DNA of 64,000 bases from Woeseiaceae bacterium (GCA_028289545.1 JANQPG010000024.1:1-64000), one strand, 5' to 3'. Counted from the stretch's first letter, positions 29,694-39,745 are shown. Notes: generated from the letters alone by a model not told the origin. Numbers and translations are program-made.

Positions 29694-31316
29694 TCAGTCA
29701 TCGAAGCGTCTCAACACCGCACCGTGGCGTTCGGATGACAGAACTCCATTTTCTCTTGCGATTTTGCCGTTCACGATTGTTACGTCGAAGCCTTCGGCCA
29801 CGGGCCAGGGATTCGCGTAGGTTGCGGCGCTCGTAACGGCGTCGGGCCGGAAGACTACGAGGTCTGCGGCGAAACCTTCTCTAATGAGGCCGCGGTCCGT
29901 GAACCCCAGGATGGAAGCCGGATAGCCGCTTGCCTTGCGAACGGCCTCTTCCAGGCTAAGCATGCTTGTCTCGTTGACGTAGTACCGGAACAGTTTGGCG
30001 TAGGTCGCCGTGGAACGCGGGTGCGGCACGACAGGCCCACCGTCGGTTGAGATCGTCGTCAAAGGGCTCGCTACCAGCGCATCGTGGGTGCTGGCGTCCT
30101 GAGTGAAGTGCGCCGCCTCTGCCCCTTCGGGCCCAACGTCGATGAGGAAGTCGACAAAAGGCACTCCAGCCTCAGCCGCTGCTTCTTCCAGCGTTTTATT
30201 CGTATAAGGTTCGGTCGTGAGCAAGATCGCGCCGGGACCGTTGCGCTTCGTCACCCTGGTGTGGAGATAGACGGCAAGCTCTTTCCGCTGCGCGGCAACA
30301 AGGGCCTCGTAGTCCTCCGCCGCATTGGCCCAATCAGGAAATATGAGCGCAAGGCCTGCGTAACCGGCCGTATAAGGATAGATATCGGCGGTAAGCGGCA
30401 CGCCCTCGGCTCGTTTCTGTTCGATATGAGCGAGTAGACGTTCGGCCCGCTCGGCACCTTTGCCGTACACCACTTTTAGATGCGAAATATGCACGCGGGC
30501 ATGGGCGCCCTGGGCAGCCAGTTCGTCAATGGCACCTTCGATTACGTCGTCGTCCTCCGTGCGCATATGGCTCATGACGACGCCGTCGTGAGCACCGACA
30601 ATCTCGGCGAGGCTTACCAACTCTTCCGTTGTGGAGTAAATCCCCGGAATGTATTCGAGACCTGTAGACAGACCGAATGCCCCGGCCTGCATGTCCTTTT
30701 CCAGCTGCGCACGCATGGCCGCCTTGTTCTCTGCCGTTAGCGCCTCACCCGGTGTATTGTAGACGCGCGTTTGAACCCGGATCGTGCCATGTCCGGACAG
30801 CGGTGCGACATTCAGCTGTACGCCTGCCGCCTCGGCTGCAGCGATCCATTGCGACAGAGGCCGCGGGCGTTTGAAACCGTCGCGCCAATGCACACCCGCC
30901 GTGCGCCCGTCCTGACCAAGCGCAATGGTGGTGACGCCCATAGCGAGGAAGGCCTGAAAGTCCTCTCTTGCCGGATCGCCGTGGGCATGCAGATCGATAA
31001 AACCCGGCGCCAGTGTCCGGCCCGCTGCCTCGATCACCCGCTCCGCCTCGAAGACGCAGACGCCCGGCTTGCAGATGTGGACAATGGCGCCGTCTTTGAC
31101 TAGGACATCGCCGTCGAAGGGTGCCGCGCCAGTCCCATCGACGATCTGGGCACCGACAATCGCGATATCCGCCGACAGGATTTGTGCGGCTTCCGGCATC
31201 GCGCCGAGCGTCACCATCGGCTCCGTCTTTTGGTAGCCGCACGCCGCCAGCGCGAGGCAAATCGCGCTCAAAAGCTTGAGCATCGACCAGCGTTCTATTT
31301 TGCTTGGCCCGCTCAT
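29694..31316 (-). CDS. N-acyl-D-amino-acid deacylase family (D-aminoacylase-like), lipoprotein
   Basis: Amidohydrolase-superfamily enzyme expected to hydrolyse N-acyl-D-amino acids or related D-peptides. The 540-residue product has a lipoprotein signal (SAICLALAACGYQK), the metal motif FIDLHAHGD, SGLEYIPGIYS, VMSHMRTEDD, HISHLKVVYGKG, and DGGPVVPHPRSTATYAKLFRYYV with the C-terminal metal ligands. The ATG at 31316 overlaps the stop of the PLP enzyme upstream. It is last of a coupled four-gene set with the AGCS symporter and the class-C hydrolase. Dihydroorotase-like or dipeptidase activity is the main alternative. Confidence 0.88.
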   Translation of the reverse strand: MSGPSKIERWSMLKLLSAICLALAACGYQKTEPMVTLGAMPEAAQILSADIAIVGAQIVDGTGAAPFDGDVLVKDGAIVHICKPGVCVFEAERVIEAAGRTLAPGFIDLHAHGDPAREDFQAFLAMGVTTIALGQDGRTAGVHWRDGFKRPRPLSQWIAAAEAAGVQLNVAPLSGHGTIRVQTRVYNTPGEALTAENKAAMRAQLEKDMQAGAFGLSTGLEYIPGIYSTTEELVSLAEIVGAHDGVVMSHMRTEDDDVIEGAIDELAAQGAHARVHISHLKVVYGKGAERAERLLAHIEQKRAEGVPLTADIYPYTAGYAGLALIFPDWANAAEDYEALVAAQRKELAVYLHTRVTKRNGPGAILLTTEPYTNKTLEEAAAEAGVPFVDFLIDVGPEGAEAAHFTQDASTHDALVASPLTTISTDGGPVVPHPRSTATYAKLFRYYVNETSMLSLEEAVRKASGYPASILGFTDRGLIREGFAADLVVFRPDAVTSAATYANPWPVAEGFDVTIVNGKIARENGVLSSERHGAVLRRFDD

Positions 31317-32350
31317 TCGCCTCCTCCGCTTGCAGTCATGGTCTCGGGATAGGCGAACAACGCGGGCGCACCGCCGGTGTGTACAAAGACAACGTCGCGC
31401 CCCTCCGCCAGCGGGCCGTTTTGGACCAGGTCGAGGAAACCCGCCATCGCCTTGCCGGTATAGACCGGGTCGAGCAGCAACCCCTCAGTGCGGGCGAGGT
31501 AGTTGATGGCGGCCTGCCCTTCGGCGCTCGGGATTGCATAACCCGCACCGACATAGGCGTCTGTTACGACAATATCCCTATCCGAAACGGCGGGCGCGGT
31601 CGCGCCCCAGATCCCGGCCATTTGATCGATAATGTTACGCACTTTAATGCGTTTCGCCTCAGCCGGTTCGCTGACGGAGACACCGATGACGTCAATGTCG
31701 GCGCCACAGGCGCGTAGACCCACCAGTAGACCGCCATGGGTCCCGGCGCTGCCGGTAGCGAGAACGATGTGGCTTGGAGACACTCCCTGCGCCTTGCACT
31801 GGGCTAGCAGCTCCGCTGCCATGTGTGCATAGCCGAATCCACCGATTCCGTCCGACACGCCAAGGGGTACGACATAAGGCGTCACGCCCGCTGCTTGCGC
31901 GTTCTTTGTAAGCTCCGAGATGAGGGCATCCGTCGCCCCTCCGTCGTCCGAGGCGTGATACAACATTCCACCCAGCAGGCGGTCAAGCAGCGGGTTCCCC
32001 GTTTGGTGATAGCGGGCTTGAGGCCGATAATTCGTCCCAAGAAAGGGATCGGAGAGAACGGCATGAAACACCAGGCCGAGCTTCGCGGCCGCCGCTGCCG
32101 TCTGGCGCACATGGTTCGACTGCGCCCCCCCGGACGTAATGATGACCTTTGCACCTTTGGCCGCCGCATCGGCCATGGCAAATTCCAGCTTGCGCGTTTT
32201 GTTGCCCCCAAAGGCCAGACCGGTGCAATCGTCGCGTTTTACGAACAGCCTCGGCCTCGCGTCCATCGCTTTCCGCAGGCGGTCCATGGCCTCCAGGGGC
32301 GTTGGCAAGTGCGCCAACGCGATCCGCGGTAACTCGGGAAGGTGGATCAT
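31313..32350 (-). CDS. D-cysteine desulfhydrase / ACC deaminase-family PLP enzyme
   Basis: Fold-type II PLP enzyme of 345 residues. The Lys-bearing segment is GLAFGGNKTRKLEF, followed by VIITSGGAQSNHVRQTAAAAAKLG and PYVVPLGVSDGIGGFGYAHMAAELL, the signature set of DcyD and ACC deaminases. The ATG at 32350 overlaps the AGCS stop; a long open frame upstream in that gene is not coding. It probably releases ammonia or sulfide from D-cysteine or a related D-amino acid; L-cysteate sulfo-lyase (CuyA) is a related alternative. The symporter and D-aminoacylase around it favour a D-amino-acid role. Confidence 0.85.
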   Translation of the reverse strand: MIHLPELPRIALAHLPTPLEAMDRLRKAMDARPRLFVKRDDCTGLAFGGNKTRKLEFAMADAAAKGAKVIITSGGAQSNHVRQTAAAAAKLGLVFHAVLSDPFLGTNYRPQARYHQTGNPLLDRLLGGMLYHASDDGGATDALISELTKNAQAAGVTPYVVPLGVSDGIGGFGYAHMAAELLAQCKAQGVSPSHIVLATGSAGTHGGLLVGLRACGADIDVIGVSVSEPAEAKRIKVRNIIDQMAGIWGATAPAVSDRDIVVTDAYVGAGYAIPSAEGQAAINYLARTEGLLLDPVYTGKAMAGFLDLVQNGPLAEGRDVVFVHTGGAPALFAYPETMTASGGGE

Positions 32351-33741
32351 GCTGGCGCTCCCCGGTTTTCGCGCGCGCGCCGGACGGCGAAATAGCGCTT
32401 CGTTTCCGCAACCACTTTCGGCGATAGCAGCACGGCCGAGACCATCGTCGGAATCGCCATCAGCGCGAACATAAAATCGACAAAGTTGACGATCAACGAC
32501 ATGGACGACACGGCGGCAAACAAAATGCTGGCCAGATACATCCCATTGTAAAGCCCTCTGTTTTCCGCCCCAAACAGGAAAGAGAAGCACTTGGCGCCGA
32601 AATAGGAATAGGAAAATAGCGAGGACAGACCGAAGGACAGGATGCAAACCAGGAGAATGTATTGCCCGAACCCGGGATACGCCGCGGCAAAGGCATTCGC
32701 CGTCAACGTCACGCCATCGGCGCCGCTCGTACGCCACACATCGGTGACCAGAATCGCCAGAGCGGTGAGTGTGCAGACGATCAGTGTATCGATCACCGGA
32801 CCTATCATCGCTACGAGCCCCTCATGCACAGGCTCCGATGTCTTCGCCGCGCCATGCGCCATGGGCGCCGTGCCGATCCCCGCCTCGTTGGAAAACGCCG
32901 CGCGCCGAGCGCCGAGAATAATCAGGCCGCCGAGCGCCCCGCCCATCATGGCCTCGCCTTTGTAAAAGTCCGCAGCGAAGGCATCGGTGAAGATCAATGC
33001 CAGATAAGTCGGCACCGCCTCGGCATTGACGAGCAAAACGCCGATTACCGCGACAAAATAAAACACGACCATGAACGGCACCAAACCCGCCGCCACATGC
33101 GCGATACGCGTCAGCCCGCCGAGCATCACAATCGCCGCCAGTGTGAAGAATGTTGCGCCGACAGCCGCGTCGCTCACCATATCGTCGGAAATCCCTGCCG
33201 GCATAAGGACGATGTCCGCCACGGCCTGCGTGAGCTGATTGACATTGAAGATCGGAAGGCAGCCGAACAGCCCCGCTACGCAAAACAGCTGCGCCAAAGG
33301 CTTCCAGCCGCGACCAAGGCCCTCGACGATCACATACATCGGGCCGCCCTGGACCTCTCCGGCGCTGTCTCGCCCGCGATACATTACGGCCAGTGAGCAC
33401 GTGAAATACTTCGTCGCCATGCCGACAATGGCGGAGATCCACATCCAGAACACAGCGCCCGGGCCTCCGAAAGAAATCGCCACCGCGACGCCTGCGATGT
33501 TCCCCATGCCGATGGTTGCGGCCAACGCCACGGACAGGGCCTGATAGTGGCTGATTTGACCCGGATCGTCCGGCTTGTCGTGCCGGCCAGCGATAACCGA
33601 CAGGCCGTGCCCGAAGTGCACGAGCGGCAAGAAGCGGGAGTACAAAAGGAAAAACAGTCCGCCGCCGGTCACCAGGAACAGAAGCGGCGGACCCCAAATC
33701 CAGTTCGCCGCGGCCGTTACCCATGCTTCTAGCAGCACCAT
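32347..33741 (-). CDS. AGCS-family sodium:alanine/glycine symporter
   Basis: A 464-residue inner-membrane amino-acid symporter with about ten hydrophobic segments. Family blocks include QISHYQALSVALAATIGMGNIAGVAVAISFGGPGAVFWMW and FSNEAGIGTAPMAHGAAKT. AGCS carriers usually take alanine or glycine with sodium, and several accept D-alanine. It begins 11 bases after the serine-hydrolase gene and its stop overlaps the next ATG, so it is coupled into a hydrolase-transport-catabolism set. Confidence 0.92.
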   Translation of the reverse strand: MVLLEAWVTAAANWIWGPPLLFLVTGGGLFFLLYSRFLPLVHFGHGLSVIAGRHDKPDDPGQISHYQALSVALAATIGMGNIAGVAVAISFGGPGAVFWMWISAIVGMATKYFTCSLAVMYRGRDSAGEVQGGPMYVIVEGLGRGWKPLAQLFCVAGLFGCLPIFNVNQLTQAVADIVLMPAGISDDMVSDAAVGATFFTLAAIVMLGGLTRIAHVAAGLVPFMVVFYFVAVIGVLLVNAEAVPTYLALIFTDAFAADFYKGEAMMGGALGGLIILGARRAAFSNEAGIGTAPMAHGAAKTSEPVHEGLVAMIGPVIDTLIVCTLTALAILVTDVWRTSGADGVTLTANAFAAAYPGFGQYILLVCILSFGLSSLFSYSYFGAKCFSFLFGAENRGLYNGMYLASILFAAVSSMSLIVNFVDFMFALMAIPTMVSAVLLSPKVVAETKRYFAVRRARENRGAPA

Positions 33742-33752
33742 TGCCGTCGTCT

Positions 33753-34982
33753 TTACTGGCGGGCCAAAGCGGGAAGCAAGCTTTCAAACACGTCCTTCCG
33801 CGTTAAGCCAAATAGGAGCTTCTCGCGCGGCGCGCTGAAATTGGCGGTATTGGTGGCAAAAATTGCCGCCGCGCCGCTCTTCGGGTCCACATAAACAAAG
33901 CTGGAGAAGGCCTTTTGGCCGCCGGTGTGACCGACATAACGGCGCGGCTCGCTATCCCCCTCCGGTGCATGATCGATGATAAAAAACGTCATACCCATGT
34001 ATTGCTTGACCGTTTCATCGTAAGTCGTTTCATGAATCGGCCGCCACATGCCGAGCAGGGTTTGACGCGGTAGAACGGTTTCGTAGACATCGTTGTCGTT
34101 CTTGATGTCGAGCCAGAAGTTCAGCCACTTCGCCATATCCGAAACCGGCGCGTTGAGGCCGCCGTTCCCAACTGTCGCGCCTGTGTCGAAATCCAACCCC
34201 TGCGCTGTCCGCTCGCCATCTTTAACGAAGTAGTTATTCGAGCGGTCTTCCAGCAAATAGTAAGGGGTATGATCGAAGTAGCTTCGCGTCATGCCCAGCG
34301 GCATCAGAATATTCTTTGTAAGGTAGACCTCGATGTCGTCCCCGGTGACGATCTCCACTACGCGCCCCAACATGGACGATCCGGGGTTGGAATACGAAAA
34401 CTTTGATCCCGGTTCGAATTCAATCTCCGTATAGGGCATCATCGCCGCCACCTGGGACCAGTCCGCCGGCTCATGCGGATGCCAGTGCTCGCTTCCGCCC
34501 CAGGGAAAGGTCGGCCCGCGGAACCCTGAAGAATGTGTCAGCAAATGTCGCAGTGTAATTTTGTCGACTTCCCCAAACGGGTTGTGCACCTGACGAACTT
34601 CCGGCAAGTAGTCGACGATCGGATCGTCAAGCGTCACAAGTCCCCGCTCCACCAACTGTAAGACGGCAACCGCTGTAAACGTCTTCGTTATCGACGCCCA
34701 GTGATAAATCGTATCCTTGTCAACGGGCCGGCCTGACTCGATATCCTCAAACCCATAGTGCGAAGCGCCGACAACATCGCCGTCGTACAAAATATAGAGA
34801 CTCGAACCGACGGTCTCTTCCGATTCCGCGCGGGACTGATGAGAAGCAGCGGCTGATGACCAAACGGTCTGAAACTCCTCGATGGCGGATTGGGCCGAAG
34901 CCGTGGCGCTGATGAGGACTAGAAAGCTCAGCCACGCTGCCAAAAAATATGAAAAGCTTGTCTTGACCCGTTTACGAATCAT
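33753..34982 (-). CDS. Class-C beta-lactamase-family serine hydrolase
   Basis: A 409-residue exported serine hydrolase (signal peptide to ASAQ-S). SITK in YHWASITKTFTAVAV gives the nucleophile motif, YSN in FSYSNPGSSMLG the second, and HTG in GHTGGQKAFSSF the third. The group includes D-aminopeptidases, DD-peptidases and esterases as well as AmpC; the downstream symporter, PLP enzyme and N-acyl-D-amino-acid deacylase make a D-peptide-cleaving role attractive. It heads the minus-strand set 34982-29694, downstream of the TonB receptor terminator. Confidence 0.87.
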   Translation of the reverse strand: MIRKRVKTSFSYFLAAWLSFLVLISATASAQSAIEEFQTVWSSAAASHQSRAESEETVGSSLYILYDGDVVGASHYGFEDIESGRPVDKDTIYHWASITKTFTAVAVLQLVERGLVTLDDPIVDYLPEVRQVHNPFGEVDKITLRHLLTHSSGFRGPTFPWGGSEHWHPHEPADWSQVAAMMPYTEIEFEPGSKFSYSNPGSSMLGRVVEIVTGDDIEVYLTKNILMPLGMTRSYFDHTPYYLLEDRSNNYFVKDGERTAQGLDFDTGATVGNGGLNAPVSDMAKWLNFWLDIKNDNDVYETVLPRQTLLGMWRPIHETTYDETVKQYMGMTFFIIDHAPEGDSEPRRYVGHTGGQKAFSSFVYVDPKSGAAAIFATNTANFSAPREKLLFGLTRKDVFESLLPALARQ

Positions 34983-35113
34983 TCCGTGTTCCTCGCCTTG
35001 AATATCGGTTGCGCAATCCGTACTGCCCGGCTCAGAGGCAGAGCGTATGCTTGAGAAGCGACACAGGGGGCATTGACGTCGCGCTATCAGGAAGACAGGC
35101 GGTCAACGCATAG

Positions 35114-35146
35114 AAAAAGAGAGAGGGGAATCAATGCCCCTCTCTC
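35114..35146 (-). terminator. Rho-independent terminator after the TonB-dependent receptor
   Basis: A perfect 10-bp stem, GAGAGAGGGG at 35119-35128 with CCCCTCTCTC at 35137-35146, and an eight-base loop. On the minus strand it is followed by five T (35114-35118). It separates the fecI-fecR-receptor transcript from the next minus-strand set. Confidence 0.9.
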
Positions 35147-35154
35147 CCCACTGT

Positions 35155-38100
35155 TTAGAACTCCTTGACGAGATTGACGAAGGCGGTACGCCCGTTTACA
35201 TCGTAACCGACGCCCACCGGGAAGCCGTACAAGAATGCGAGGATATCCACGTCGTGATCGACTTCGGGCGGTCGCTCATCCGTTAGATTCCTTATGCCGA
35301 ACCGGGCGGAAAAACTATCCTTACGGTACTGAAACGAAATCGTATGGTGGTAGTAGCTCCCCACCTTGGTCACCACCGTATCCGCGCCCAGGCTGGACGT
35401 TAACGTTCCATCCGGCCGAACTCCGTCTATGCCGGGTACGAGAAATTGCTCATCAATATTATCCTGAGTGCCGACATATTGAAGGCGATAGAATGCCGAC
35501 CACGGGCCGGTCGATAGGGTCGCGTCGGCTATAGCCCGCCATTTCGGTGTTCCGTAGTCACCGACATCGTCGATGACCGGGCTTCCAGGAAGCGACTGCT
35601 CCTCACGTTCGAGTTGCCGCGTGATCGTGCTGGAGAATGACGCACCCCAGGGCCGGCCAAAGGCGGTAAAATCGAATGATGCCGCGATGTTGTAATCGAT
35701 GCCGATACTGTTGAAAAAGCCGGTGTTGAAAGGCGTCGCATCCACTGTATTGATGAATCCTCCGGGGTTCCGGTCTACGGCAGCACAGAAGGGTTCGCTC
35801 GCGAAGTTCTGCGACGAGTAGCATTCATTCAGAATGAATAAGCCACCGGGGCTGTTGACCGAATCCTCGACCTCGACTTCGAAGTAGTTGACTCCTAGCT
35901 GAAGGTCGAATCGATCCGTGAGCGGCAGATCGATCACGGTACCGACGGTAAACGCCGTGGACGTTTCCGGATCGAGATTCTGGTTACCGGTGGTGACTTC
36001 TTCGAAGAAAGACCCCTGGTCAAGTCCCAGCGTCGTGGGGTCGACGCCGTCTGCCGCGCAATTGGCCAGGACTTGCGGGTTGCGCGTATCCAGGGACGGG
36101 TCGTACGTTCCGCTGACTTGCGCTGCAAGAGGCACTACGCAAGGATCCTGTTGGCCGTCCAGTTGATTCGTCGACTCTCCCAGAAAGAGTTCGCCCAAAT
36201 TCGGCGCCCGGAACGATGTGCCGTAAGTCCCGCGGAAGGACAGCCATTCAACCGGCCGCCAGCGCCCTTTTAACGAGTAAACGAAGTCTTCGCCGAAGAA
36301 TTCGTGAGAGATAAACCGGCCAGCGGCTTCAAGGTCCAGGGAATGGACGAGCGGACGGTCGCTCAGCAGCGGTACGACAATCTCACCGTACAGCTCGGTA
36401 AGGTGCACCGACCCCCTCGTGGCTGGCGCGTTCAGTCCACCATCGCTGAAGTTTGTCGTGTCCACGCTGTCGTCGCGGTACTCGAGGCCAAGCACGCCAT
36501 ACACCTCTCCTGCTGGCAATTCCATGACAGGCCCGCTGAAGAAGCCGCCGATCAGCAATTGTTCGTTGATGCTTCTGGTGACGGTTTGCCCAAAGAGGAA
36601 ATCGTACTCCTCCTGAGTTGCAAGCTGCGGATTCAAGGGATCGTAAAGAGATGGTGCGAAAAGGTCGACCACGACGCACGGATCGGGCAGAAAGCCAAAA
36701 AGGTCCGTTGGGTTCTGGCCGCAGGACAAGTTTCCGCTGCCGTCGTCCACGGTCGTATTGAGCGAAACCGCCAAATTATCAGATCGTAGTATGGGCCGCG
36801 TCAGCTGGCCGTTGGATCGCGTGTATCCGCCGAACACTTCATAATCCCAGCTGGGCAGAAAGCCCAACTTGCCGCGAAAGCCAGCCATCGTGCGCGCCTG
36901 AGAAAGATCGGTGTCCACATTCTGTGTTGGGATCATGTTGCCCAAAAGAGCGATCTTCGGCACGCCAAACGGATTTGTCGGGTTGTCGGCCGGAATTGTC
37001 GGAAAGATCTGAAAATGATAGGTATCCCGCCTGGCCGTGCGGCGATTTGCCCATGATCCTTCCACGAATAGATTGGTTGTCCAGTCTCCGATGCTCAACT
37101 CGTGTTCCCCGTTGGCGAAGAATGACAGGACCTCCAGGCTGTTGATGATTTCCGAACCTTGCCTTTTGGTGTAAGACCTATAGTCTGAAACTGTCGTATC
37201 GCTGATTTCGAAAAACCCGGTTTGCTCGCCCGTCACCGCGTTCAAGACCTCCGGCCCGTCGCCAAACGGCGAGGCGGGAGGTCCTCCAAACAAGGTGTAC
37301 CCGTTCCCCTGGCCGAAACAGTGTCTGAAGACTTCGCCGGTCTGGCTATTGCGCTCAACGTCATAGGGGCAAAAGAACCCGCTATCGGCACGCATGTAAT
37401 CGCGATCCTCAAATCGAACAGGACGCTGCTCGCGATACTCGGCGGCGAACTGAAAATGCCCCTTATCCCAGTGGTCACCAGCCACAAAGCTGATGAGATA
37501 GTCTTCTCCCGCCCCCTCAGTAGGATTGCCGCCGGAAAGTTCCAGCTTCATGCCTTCAAAATCATCTTGCAGGATGATGTTGACGACGCCCGCAACAGCG
37601 TCCGACCCATAGACAGATCCGGCGCCGTCGAGCAGTGTTTCGACGCGACCGATAACAGCGGACGGCACGAGATTCAAATCCACCACCGTCGGCGCACCGC
37701 CGATCCCTGCCGGGGCGAGCCGACGGCCGTTAATCAGCACCAGAGTCCGCTCCGCTCCCAGGCCCCGCAGCGAGACGCTCGAGGCGCCCACACCGCTTTC
37801 CGTGTTTTGAAAGTTGGCGGTGATTGCATCCGGTTGCCGGCCGGTAACGACGCTCTGCGACGTGACGATATCGACGGGACTAGTGAACCCGGCCGCCCGG
37901 ATCGTCTCGGCATCGATCGTCTGGAGAGGAGCTATACTTGTGAACGTGGTGTCTCGGCGGATGCGAGAACCGGTGACGACGATCGTTTCGATTTCCTCGG
38001 CACTGGACTCATCCACCTCCACGTACGCTTCGTTCTGATCGTCAGAGGTGACCTGCTCCTGGGCTGTTGCACCGTCCACGCCGAACAGCAACGCCGATAA

Positions 38101-38529
38101 GCTTGCCAACAATGATCGCTTGAGTTTTTTTGTTTCCACAGTCGCTTCCCCGTTTTGCGCTACTGCGCTTTGGCCTTGGGTGATAACAATCACCCCGCTT
38201 TGCGTTAGGCCGCCGGTAAACGCCGTGTCCTTGAACAGGATCTCAATCGCTTCGCCAACGGTATACCGACCGTTGACGGAGTTCATGCCGCTCTCTTGAG
38301 CCAACTCGAAGGGATAAAGCACGCTGACACCCGCTTGCTCGATAATCGCGGACATCGCCTCCCCCAGCGTCTCAGCCTCGATACGGAAGTCGTATCGTTG
38401 CTCGATCTGCTGGGCGTACACGTCGGATGTCGTCAGAATGAACGACACCATTGCCGCAATAAACGCAATGAGTTGCGTCGCAGCGTATTGCTCCCCCGTC
38501 GTTAGCCTGGCATTCAGCAAGAAACTCAT
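35155..38529 (-). CDS. TonB-dependent receptor with STN signalling domain
   Basis: Large outer-membrane receptor (about 1,124 residues). After a signal peptide comes an STN domain (YDFRIEAETLGEAMSAIIEQAGVSVLYPFELAQ to VIVITQG) that contacts FecR-type proteins, then a TonB box (IETIVVTGSRI), plug (LRGLGAERTLVLINGRRLAP) and barrel ending in aromatic F. The ATG at 38529 is preceded by GGCGGG; ATG 38562 would give a longer signal. The fecI and fecR genes upstream on the same strand point to trans-envelope induction by the transported ligand. Nearby peptidases suggest a peptide rather than an iron chelate, but that is inference. Confidence 0.9.
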   Translation of the reverse strand: MSFLLNARLTTGEQYAATQLIAFIAAMVSFILTTSDVYAQQIEQRYDFRIEAETLGEAMSAIIEQAGVSVLYPFELAQESGMNSVNGRYTVGEAIEILFKDTAFTGGLTQSGVIVITQGQSAVAQNGEATVETKKLKRSLLASLSALLFGVDGATAQEQVTSDDQNEAYVEVDESSAEEIETIVVTGSRIRRDTTFTSIAPLQTIDAETIRAAGFTSPVDIVTSQSVVTGRQPDAITANFQNTESGVGASSVSLRGLGAERTLVLINGRRLAPAGIGGAPTVVDLNLVPSAVIGRVETLLDGAGSVYGSDAVAGVVNIILQDDFEGMKLELSGGNPTEGAGEDYLISFVAGDHWDKGHFQFAAEYREQRPVRFEDRDYMRADSGFFCPYDVERNSQTGEVFRHCFGQGNGYTLFGGPPASPFGDGPEVLNAVTGEQTGFFEISDTTVSDYRSYTKRQGSEIINSLEVLSFFANGEHELSIGDWTTNLFVEGSWANRRTARRDTYHFQIFPTIPADNPTNPFGVPKIALLGNMIPTQNVDTDLSQARTMAGFRGKLGFLPSWDYEVFGGYTRSNGQLTRPILRSDNLAVSLNTTVDDGSGNLSCGQNPTDLFGFLPDPCVVVDLFAPSLYDPLNPQLATQEEYDFLFGQTVTRSINEQLLIGGFFSGPVMELPAGEVYGVLGLEYRDDSVDTTNFSDGGLNAPATRGSVHLTELYGEIVVPLLSDRPLVHSLDLEAAGRFISHEFFGEDFVYSLKGRWRPVEWLSFRGTYGTSFRAPNLGELFLGESTNQLDGQQDPCVVPLAAQVSGTYDPSLDTRNPQVLANCAADGVDPTTLGLDQGSFFEEVTTGNQNLDPETSTAFTVGTVIDLPLTDRFDLQLGVNYFEVEVEDSVNSPGGLFILNECYSSQNFASEPFCAAVDRNPGGFINTVDATPFNTGFFNSIGIDYNIAASFDFTAFGRPWGASFSSTITRQLEREEQSLPGSPVIDDVGDYGTPKWRAIADATLSTGPWSAFYRLQYVGTQDNIDEQFLVPGIDGVRPDGTLTSSLGADTVVTKVGSYYHHTISFQYRKDSFSARFGIRNLTDERPPEVDHDVDILAFLYGFPVGVGYDVNGRTAFVNLVKEF

Positions 38530-38680
38530 TTTCCCGCCGACCTGCCTATTCAGATGCTCCATGCTCCCCAATCCACAGGATGCGCCATGTCTTTTTTTTA
38601 ATTTTTTGTATCCTTTCCTCCAAACACCATCAGAAACTTCCGAGCAGCACACTACTCAATCGCGTGCCTTTCAAAAGTCT

Positions 38681-39745
38681 TCAAGACGTATCTCCCACCC
38701 GCACCAGCTGAGCATCAACACGCTCGACCGGAAGGCCGAAAGTCACTTCAAGAGCATCGAGCAGCGCGTCAACTTCACCCACTTGAAAGTACCCTCCGAC
38801 GGGCCTCTCCTCCAGTGCCGGGTCCACAATCTCTATAGTGACATCCGTGTACCTGCTGATATCCTCGATCACGGCGGCCAGAGGTTCGCCCGCATAGGCG
38901 AGAACGCCTTGCCGCCATGACAGTTTTCGGTTGAGCTCCGCCTGCGGAAGTTGAGAGATTTGCTCAACACTCTCCGTGAAAACGGCGCTTTGCCCTGCCG
39001 TCAACTCCCCGATTTGGTTCTGAAGGCTCGCCTCCTCGTCGTCGGAGGCGGAGGGAAGCGATGACGTGACGGCCAGAGCGGCAAGCGCGACGCGCCCCTC
39101 CTGCACCGTCACTTCGACTTTTTGATCCGCTTGAACCCGGACCGCGAACGCCGTGCCGACAGCCCGCACCACCCCGCCCGCAGCAAACACGGAAAACGGC
39201 CGTCTCTTGTCTTTGGCAACCTCGAAATGCGCCTCGCCACGCACAAGCCTGACGCGCCGTGCGTCGAAGGAAAAATCGACATCCACACGGCTGTCCGTGT
39301 TTATTTGAACGGTGGAGCCGTCCGATAACACAACCGTCTTTTGCTCGCCGACTTTAGTGGCGAATTGCGCAACCTCGCGCAGATTGACGCGACGGTAGGC
39401 GACGTACGAACCGCCGCCAACAAGGACCGTCGCAAGAGATGCTGCCATGGTGCCGAACGTCCGCCGGCTGACACCCATCTCGGCAAAAGGCCGAGCGCCG
39501 TCAGACGGCGAAATCGGTTCGGATAAGTCGTTAAGCTCTGTCAGAATTTCGAGCTCGCCCCACAGCATTGCCAGACGATCGAACGTTTCCCGGTGGCGCT
39601 CGCTTTGCGCCAGCCAGGCTCGGAAGCTCAATCGATCTTCCGCCGAAACGTCTTCGCGCTGCAACTTGGCAAACCAAGAGGCTGCTTCGGCTTCAATAGC
39701 CTCCGCGCTCGGCAGGGAGACCACGTTATTCTCGGTTCTGGTCAT
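38681..39745 (-). CDS. FecR-family anti-sigma / signal transducer
   Basis: Inner-membrane regulator of 354 residues between the receptor and the sigma factor. The N-terminal cytoplasmic region has the FecR/DUF4880 pattern (EAASWFAKLQREDVSAEDRLSFRAWLAQSERHRETFDRL). A membrane segment (TFGTMAASLATVLVGGGSYVAY) follows a twin-arginine pair (SRRTF); FecR export has been linked to Tat. The periplasmic FecR domain (VVLSDGSTVQINTDSRVDVDF, VRLVRGEAHFEVAKD) ends in a short STN-like domain. It overlaps fecI by 20 bases. Confidence 0.92.
   Translation of the reverse strand: MTRTENNVVSLPSAEAIEAEAASWFAKLQREDVSAEDRLSFRAWLAQSERHRETFDRLAMLWGELEILTELNDLSEPISPSDGARPFAEMGVSRRTFGTMAASLATVLVGGGSYVAYRRVNLREVAQFATKVGEQKTVVLSDGSTVQINTDSRVDVDFSFDARRVRLVRGEAHFEVAKDKRRPFSVFAAGGVVRAVGTAFAVRVQADQKVEVTVQEGRVALAALAVTSSLPSASDDEEASLQNQIGELTAGQSAVFTESVEQISQLPQAELNRKLSWRQGVLAYAGEPLAAVIEDISRYTDVTIEIVDPALEERPVGGYFQVGEVDALLDALEVTFGLPVERVDAQLVRVGDTS

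Noticed and set aside
32351..32737. D-cysteine desulfhydrase starting at 32737
   Set aside because: The extra residues are an out-of-frame shadow of the symporter gene; family homology begins at 32350.
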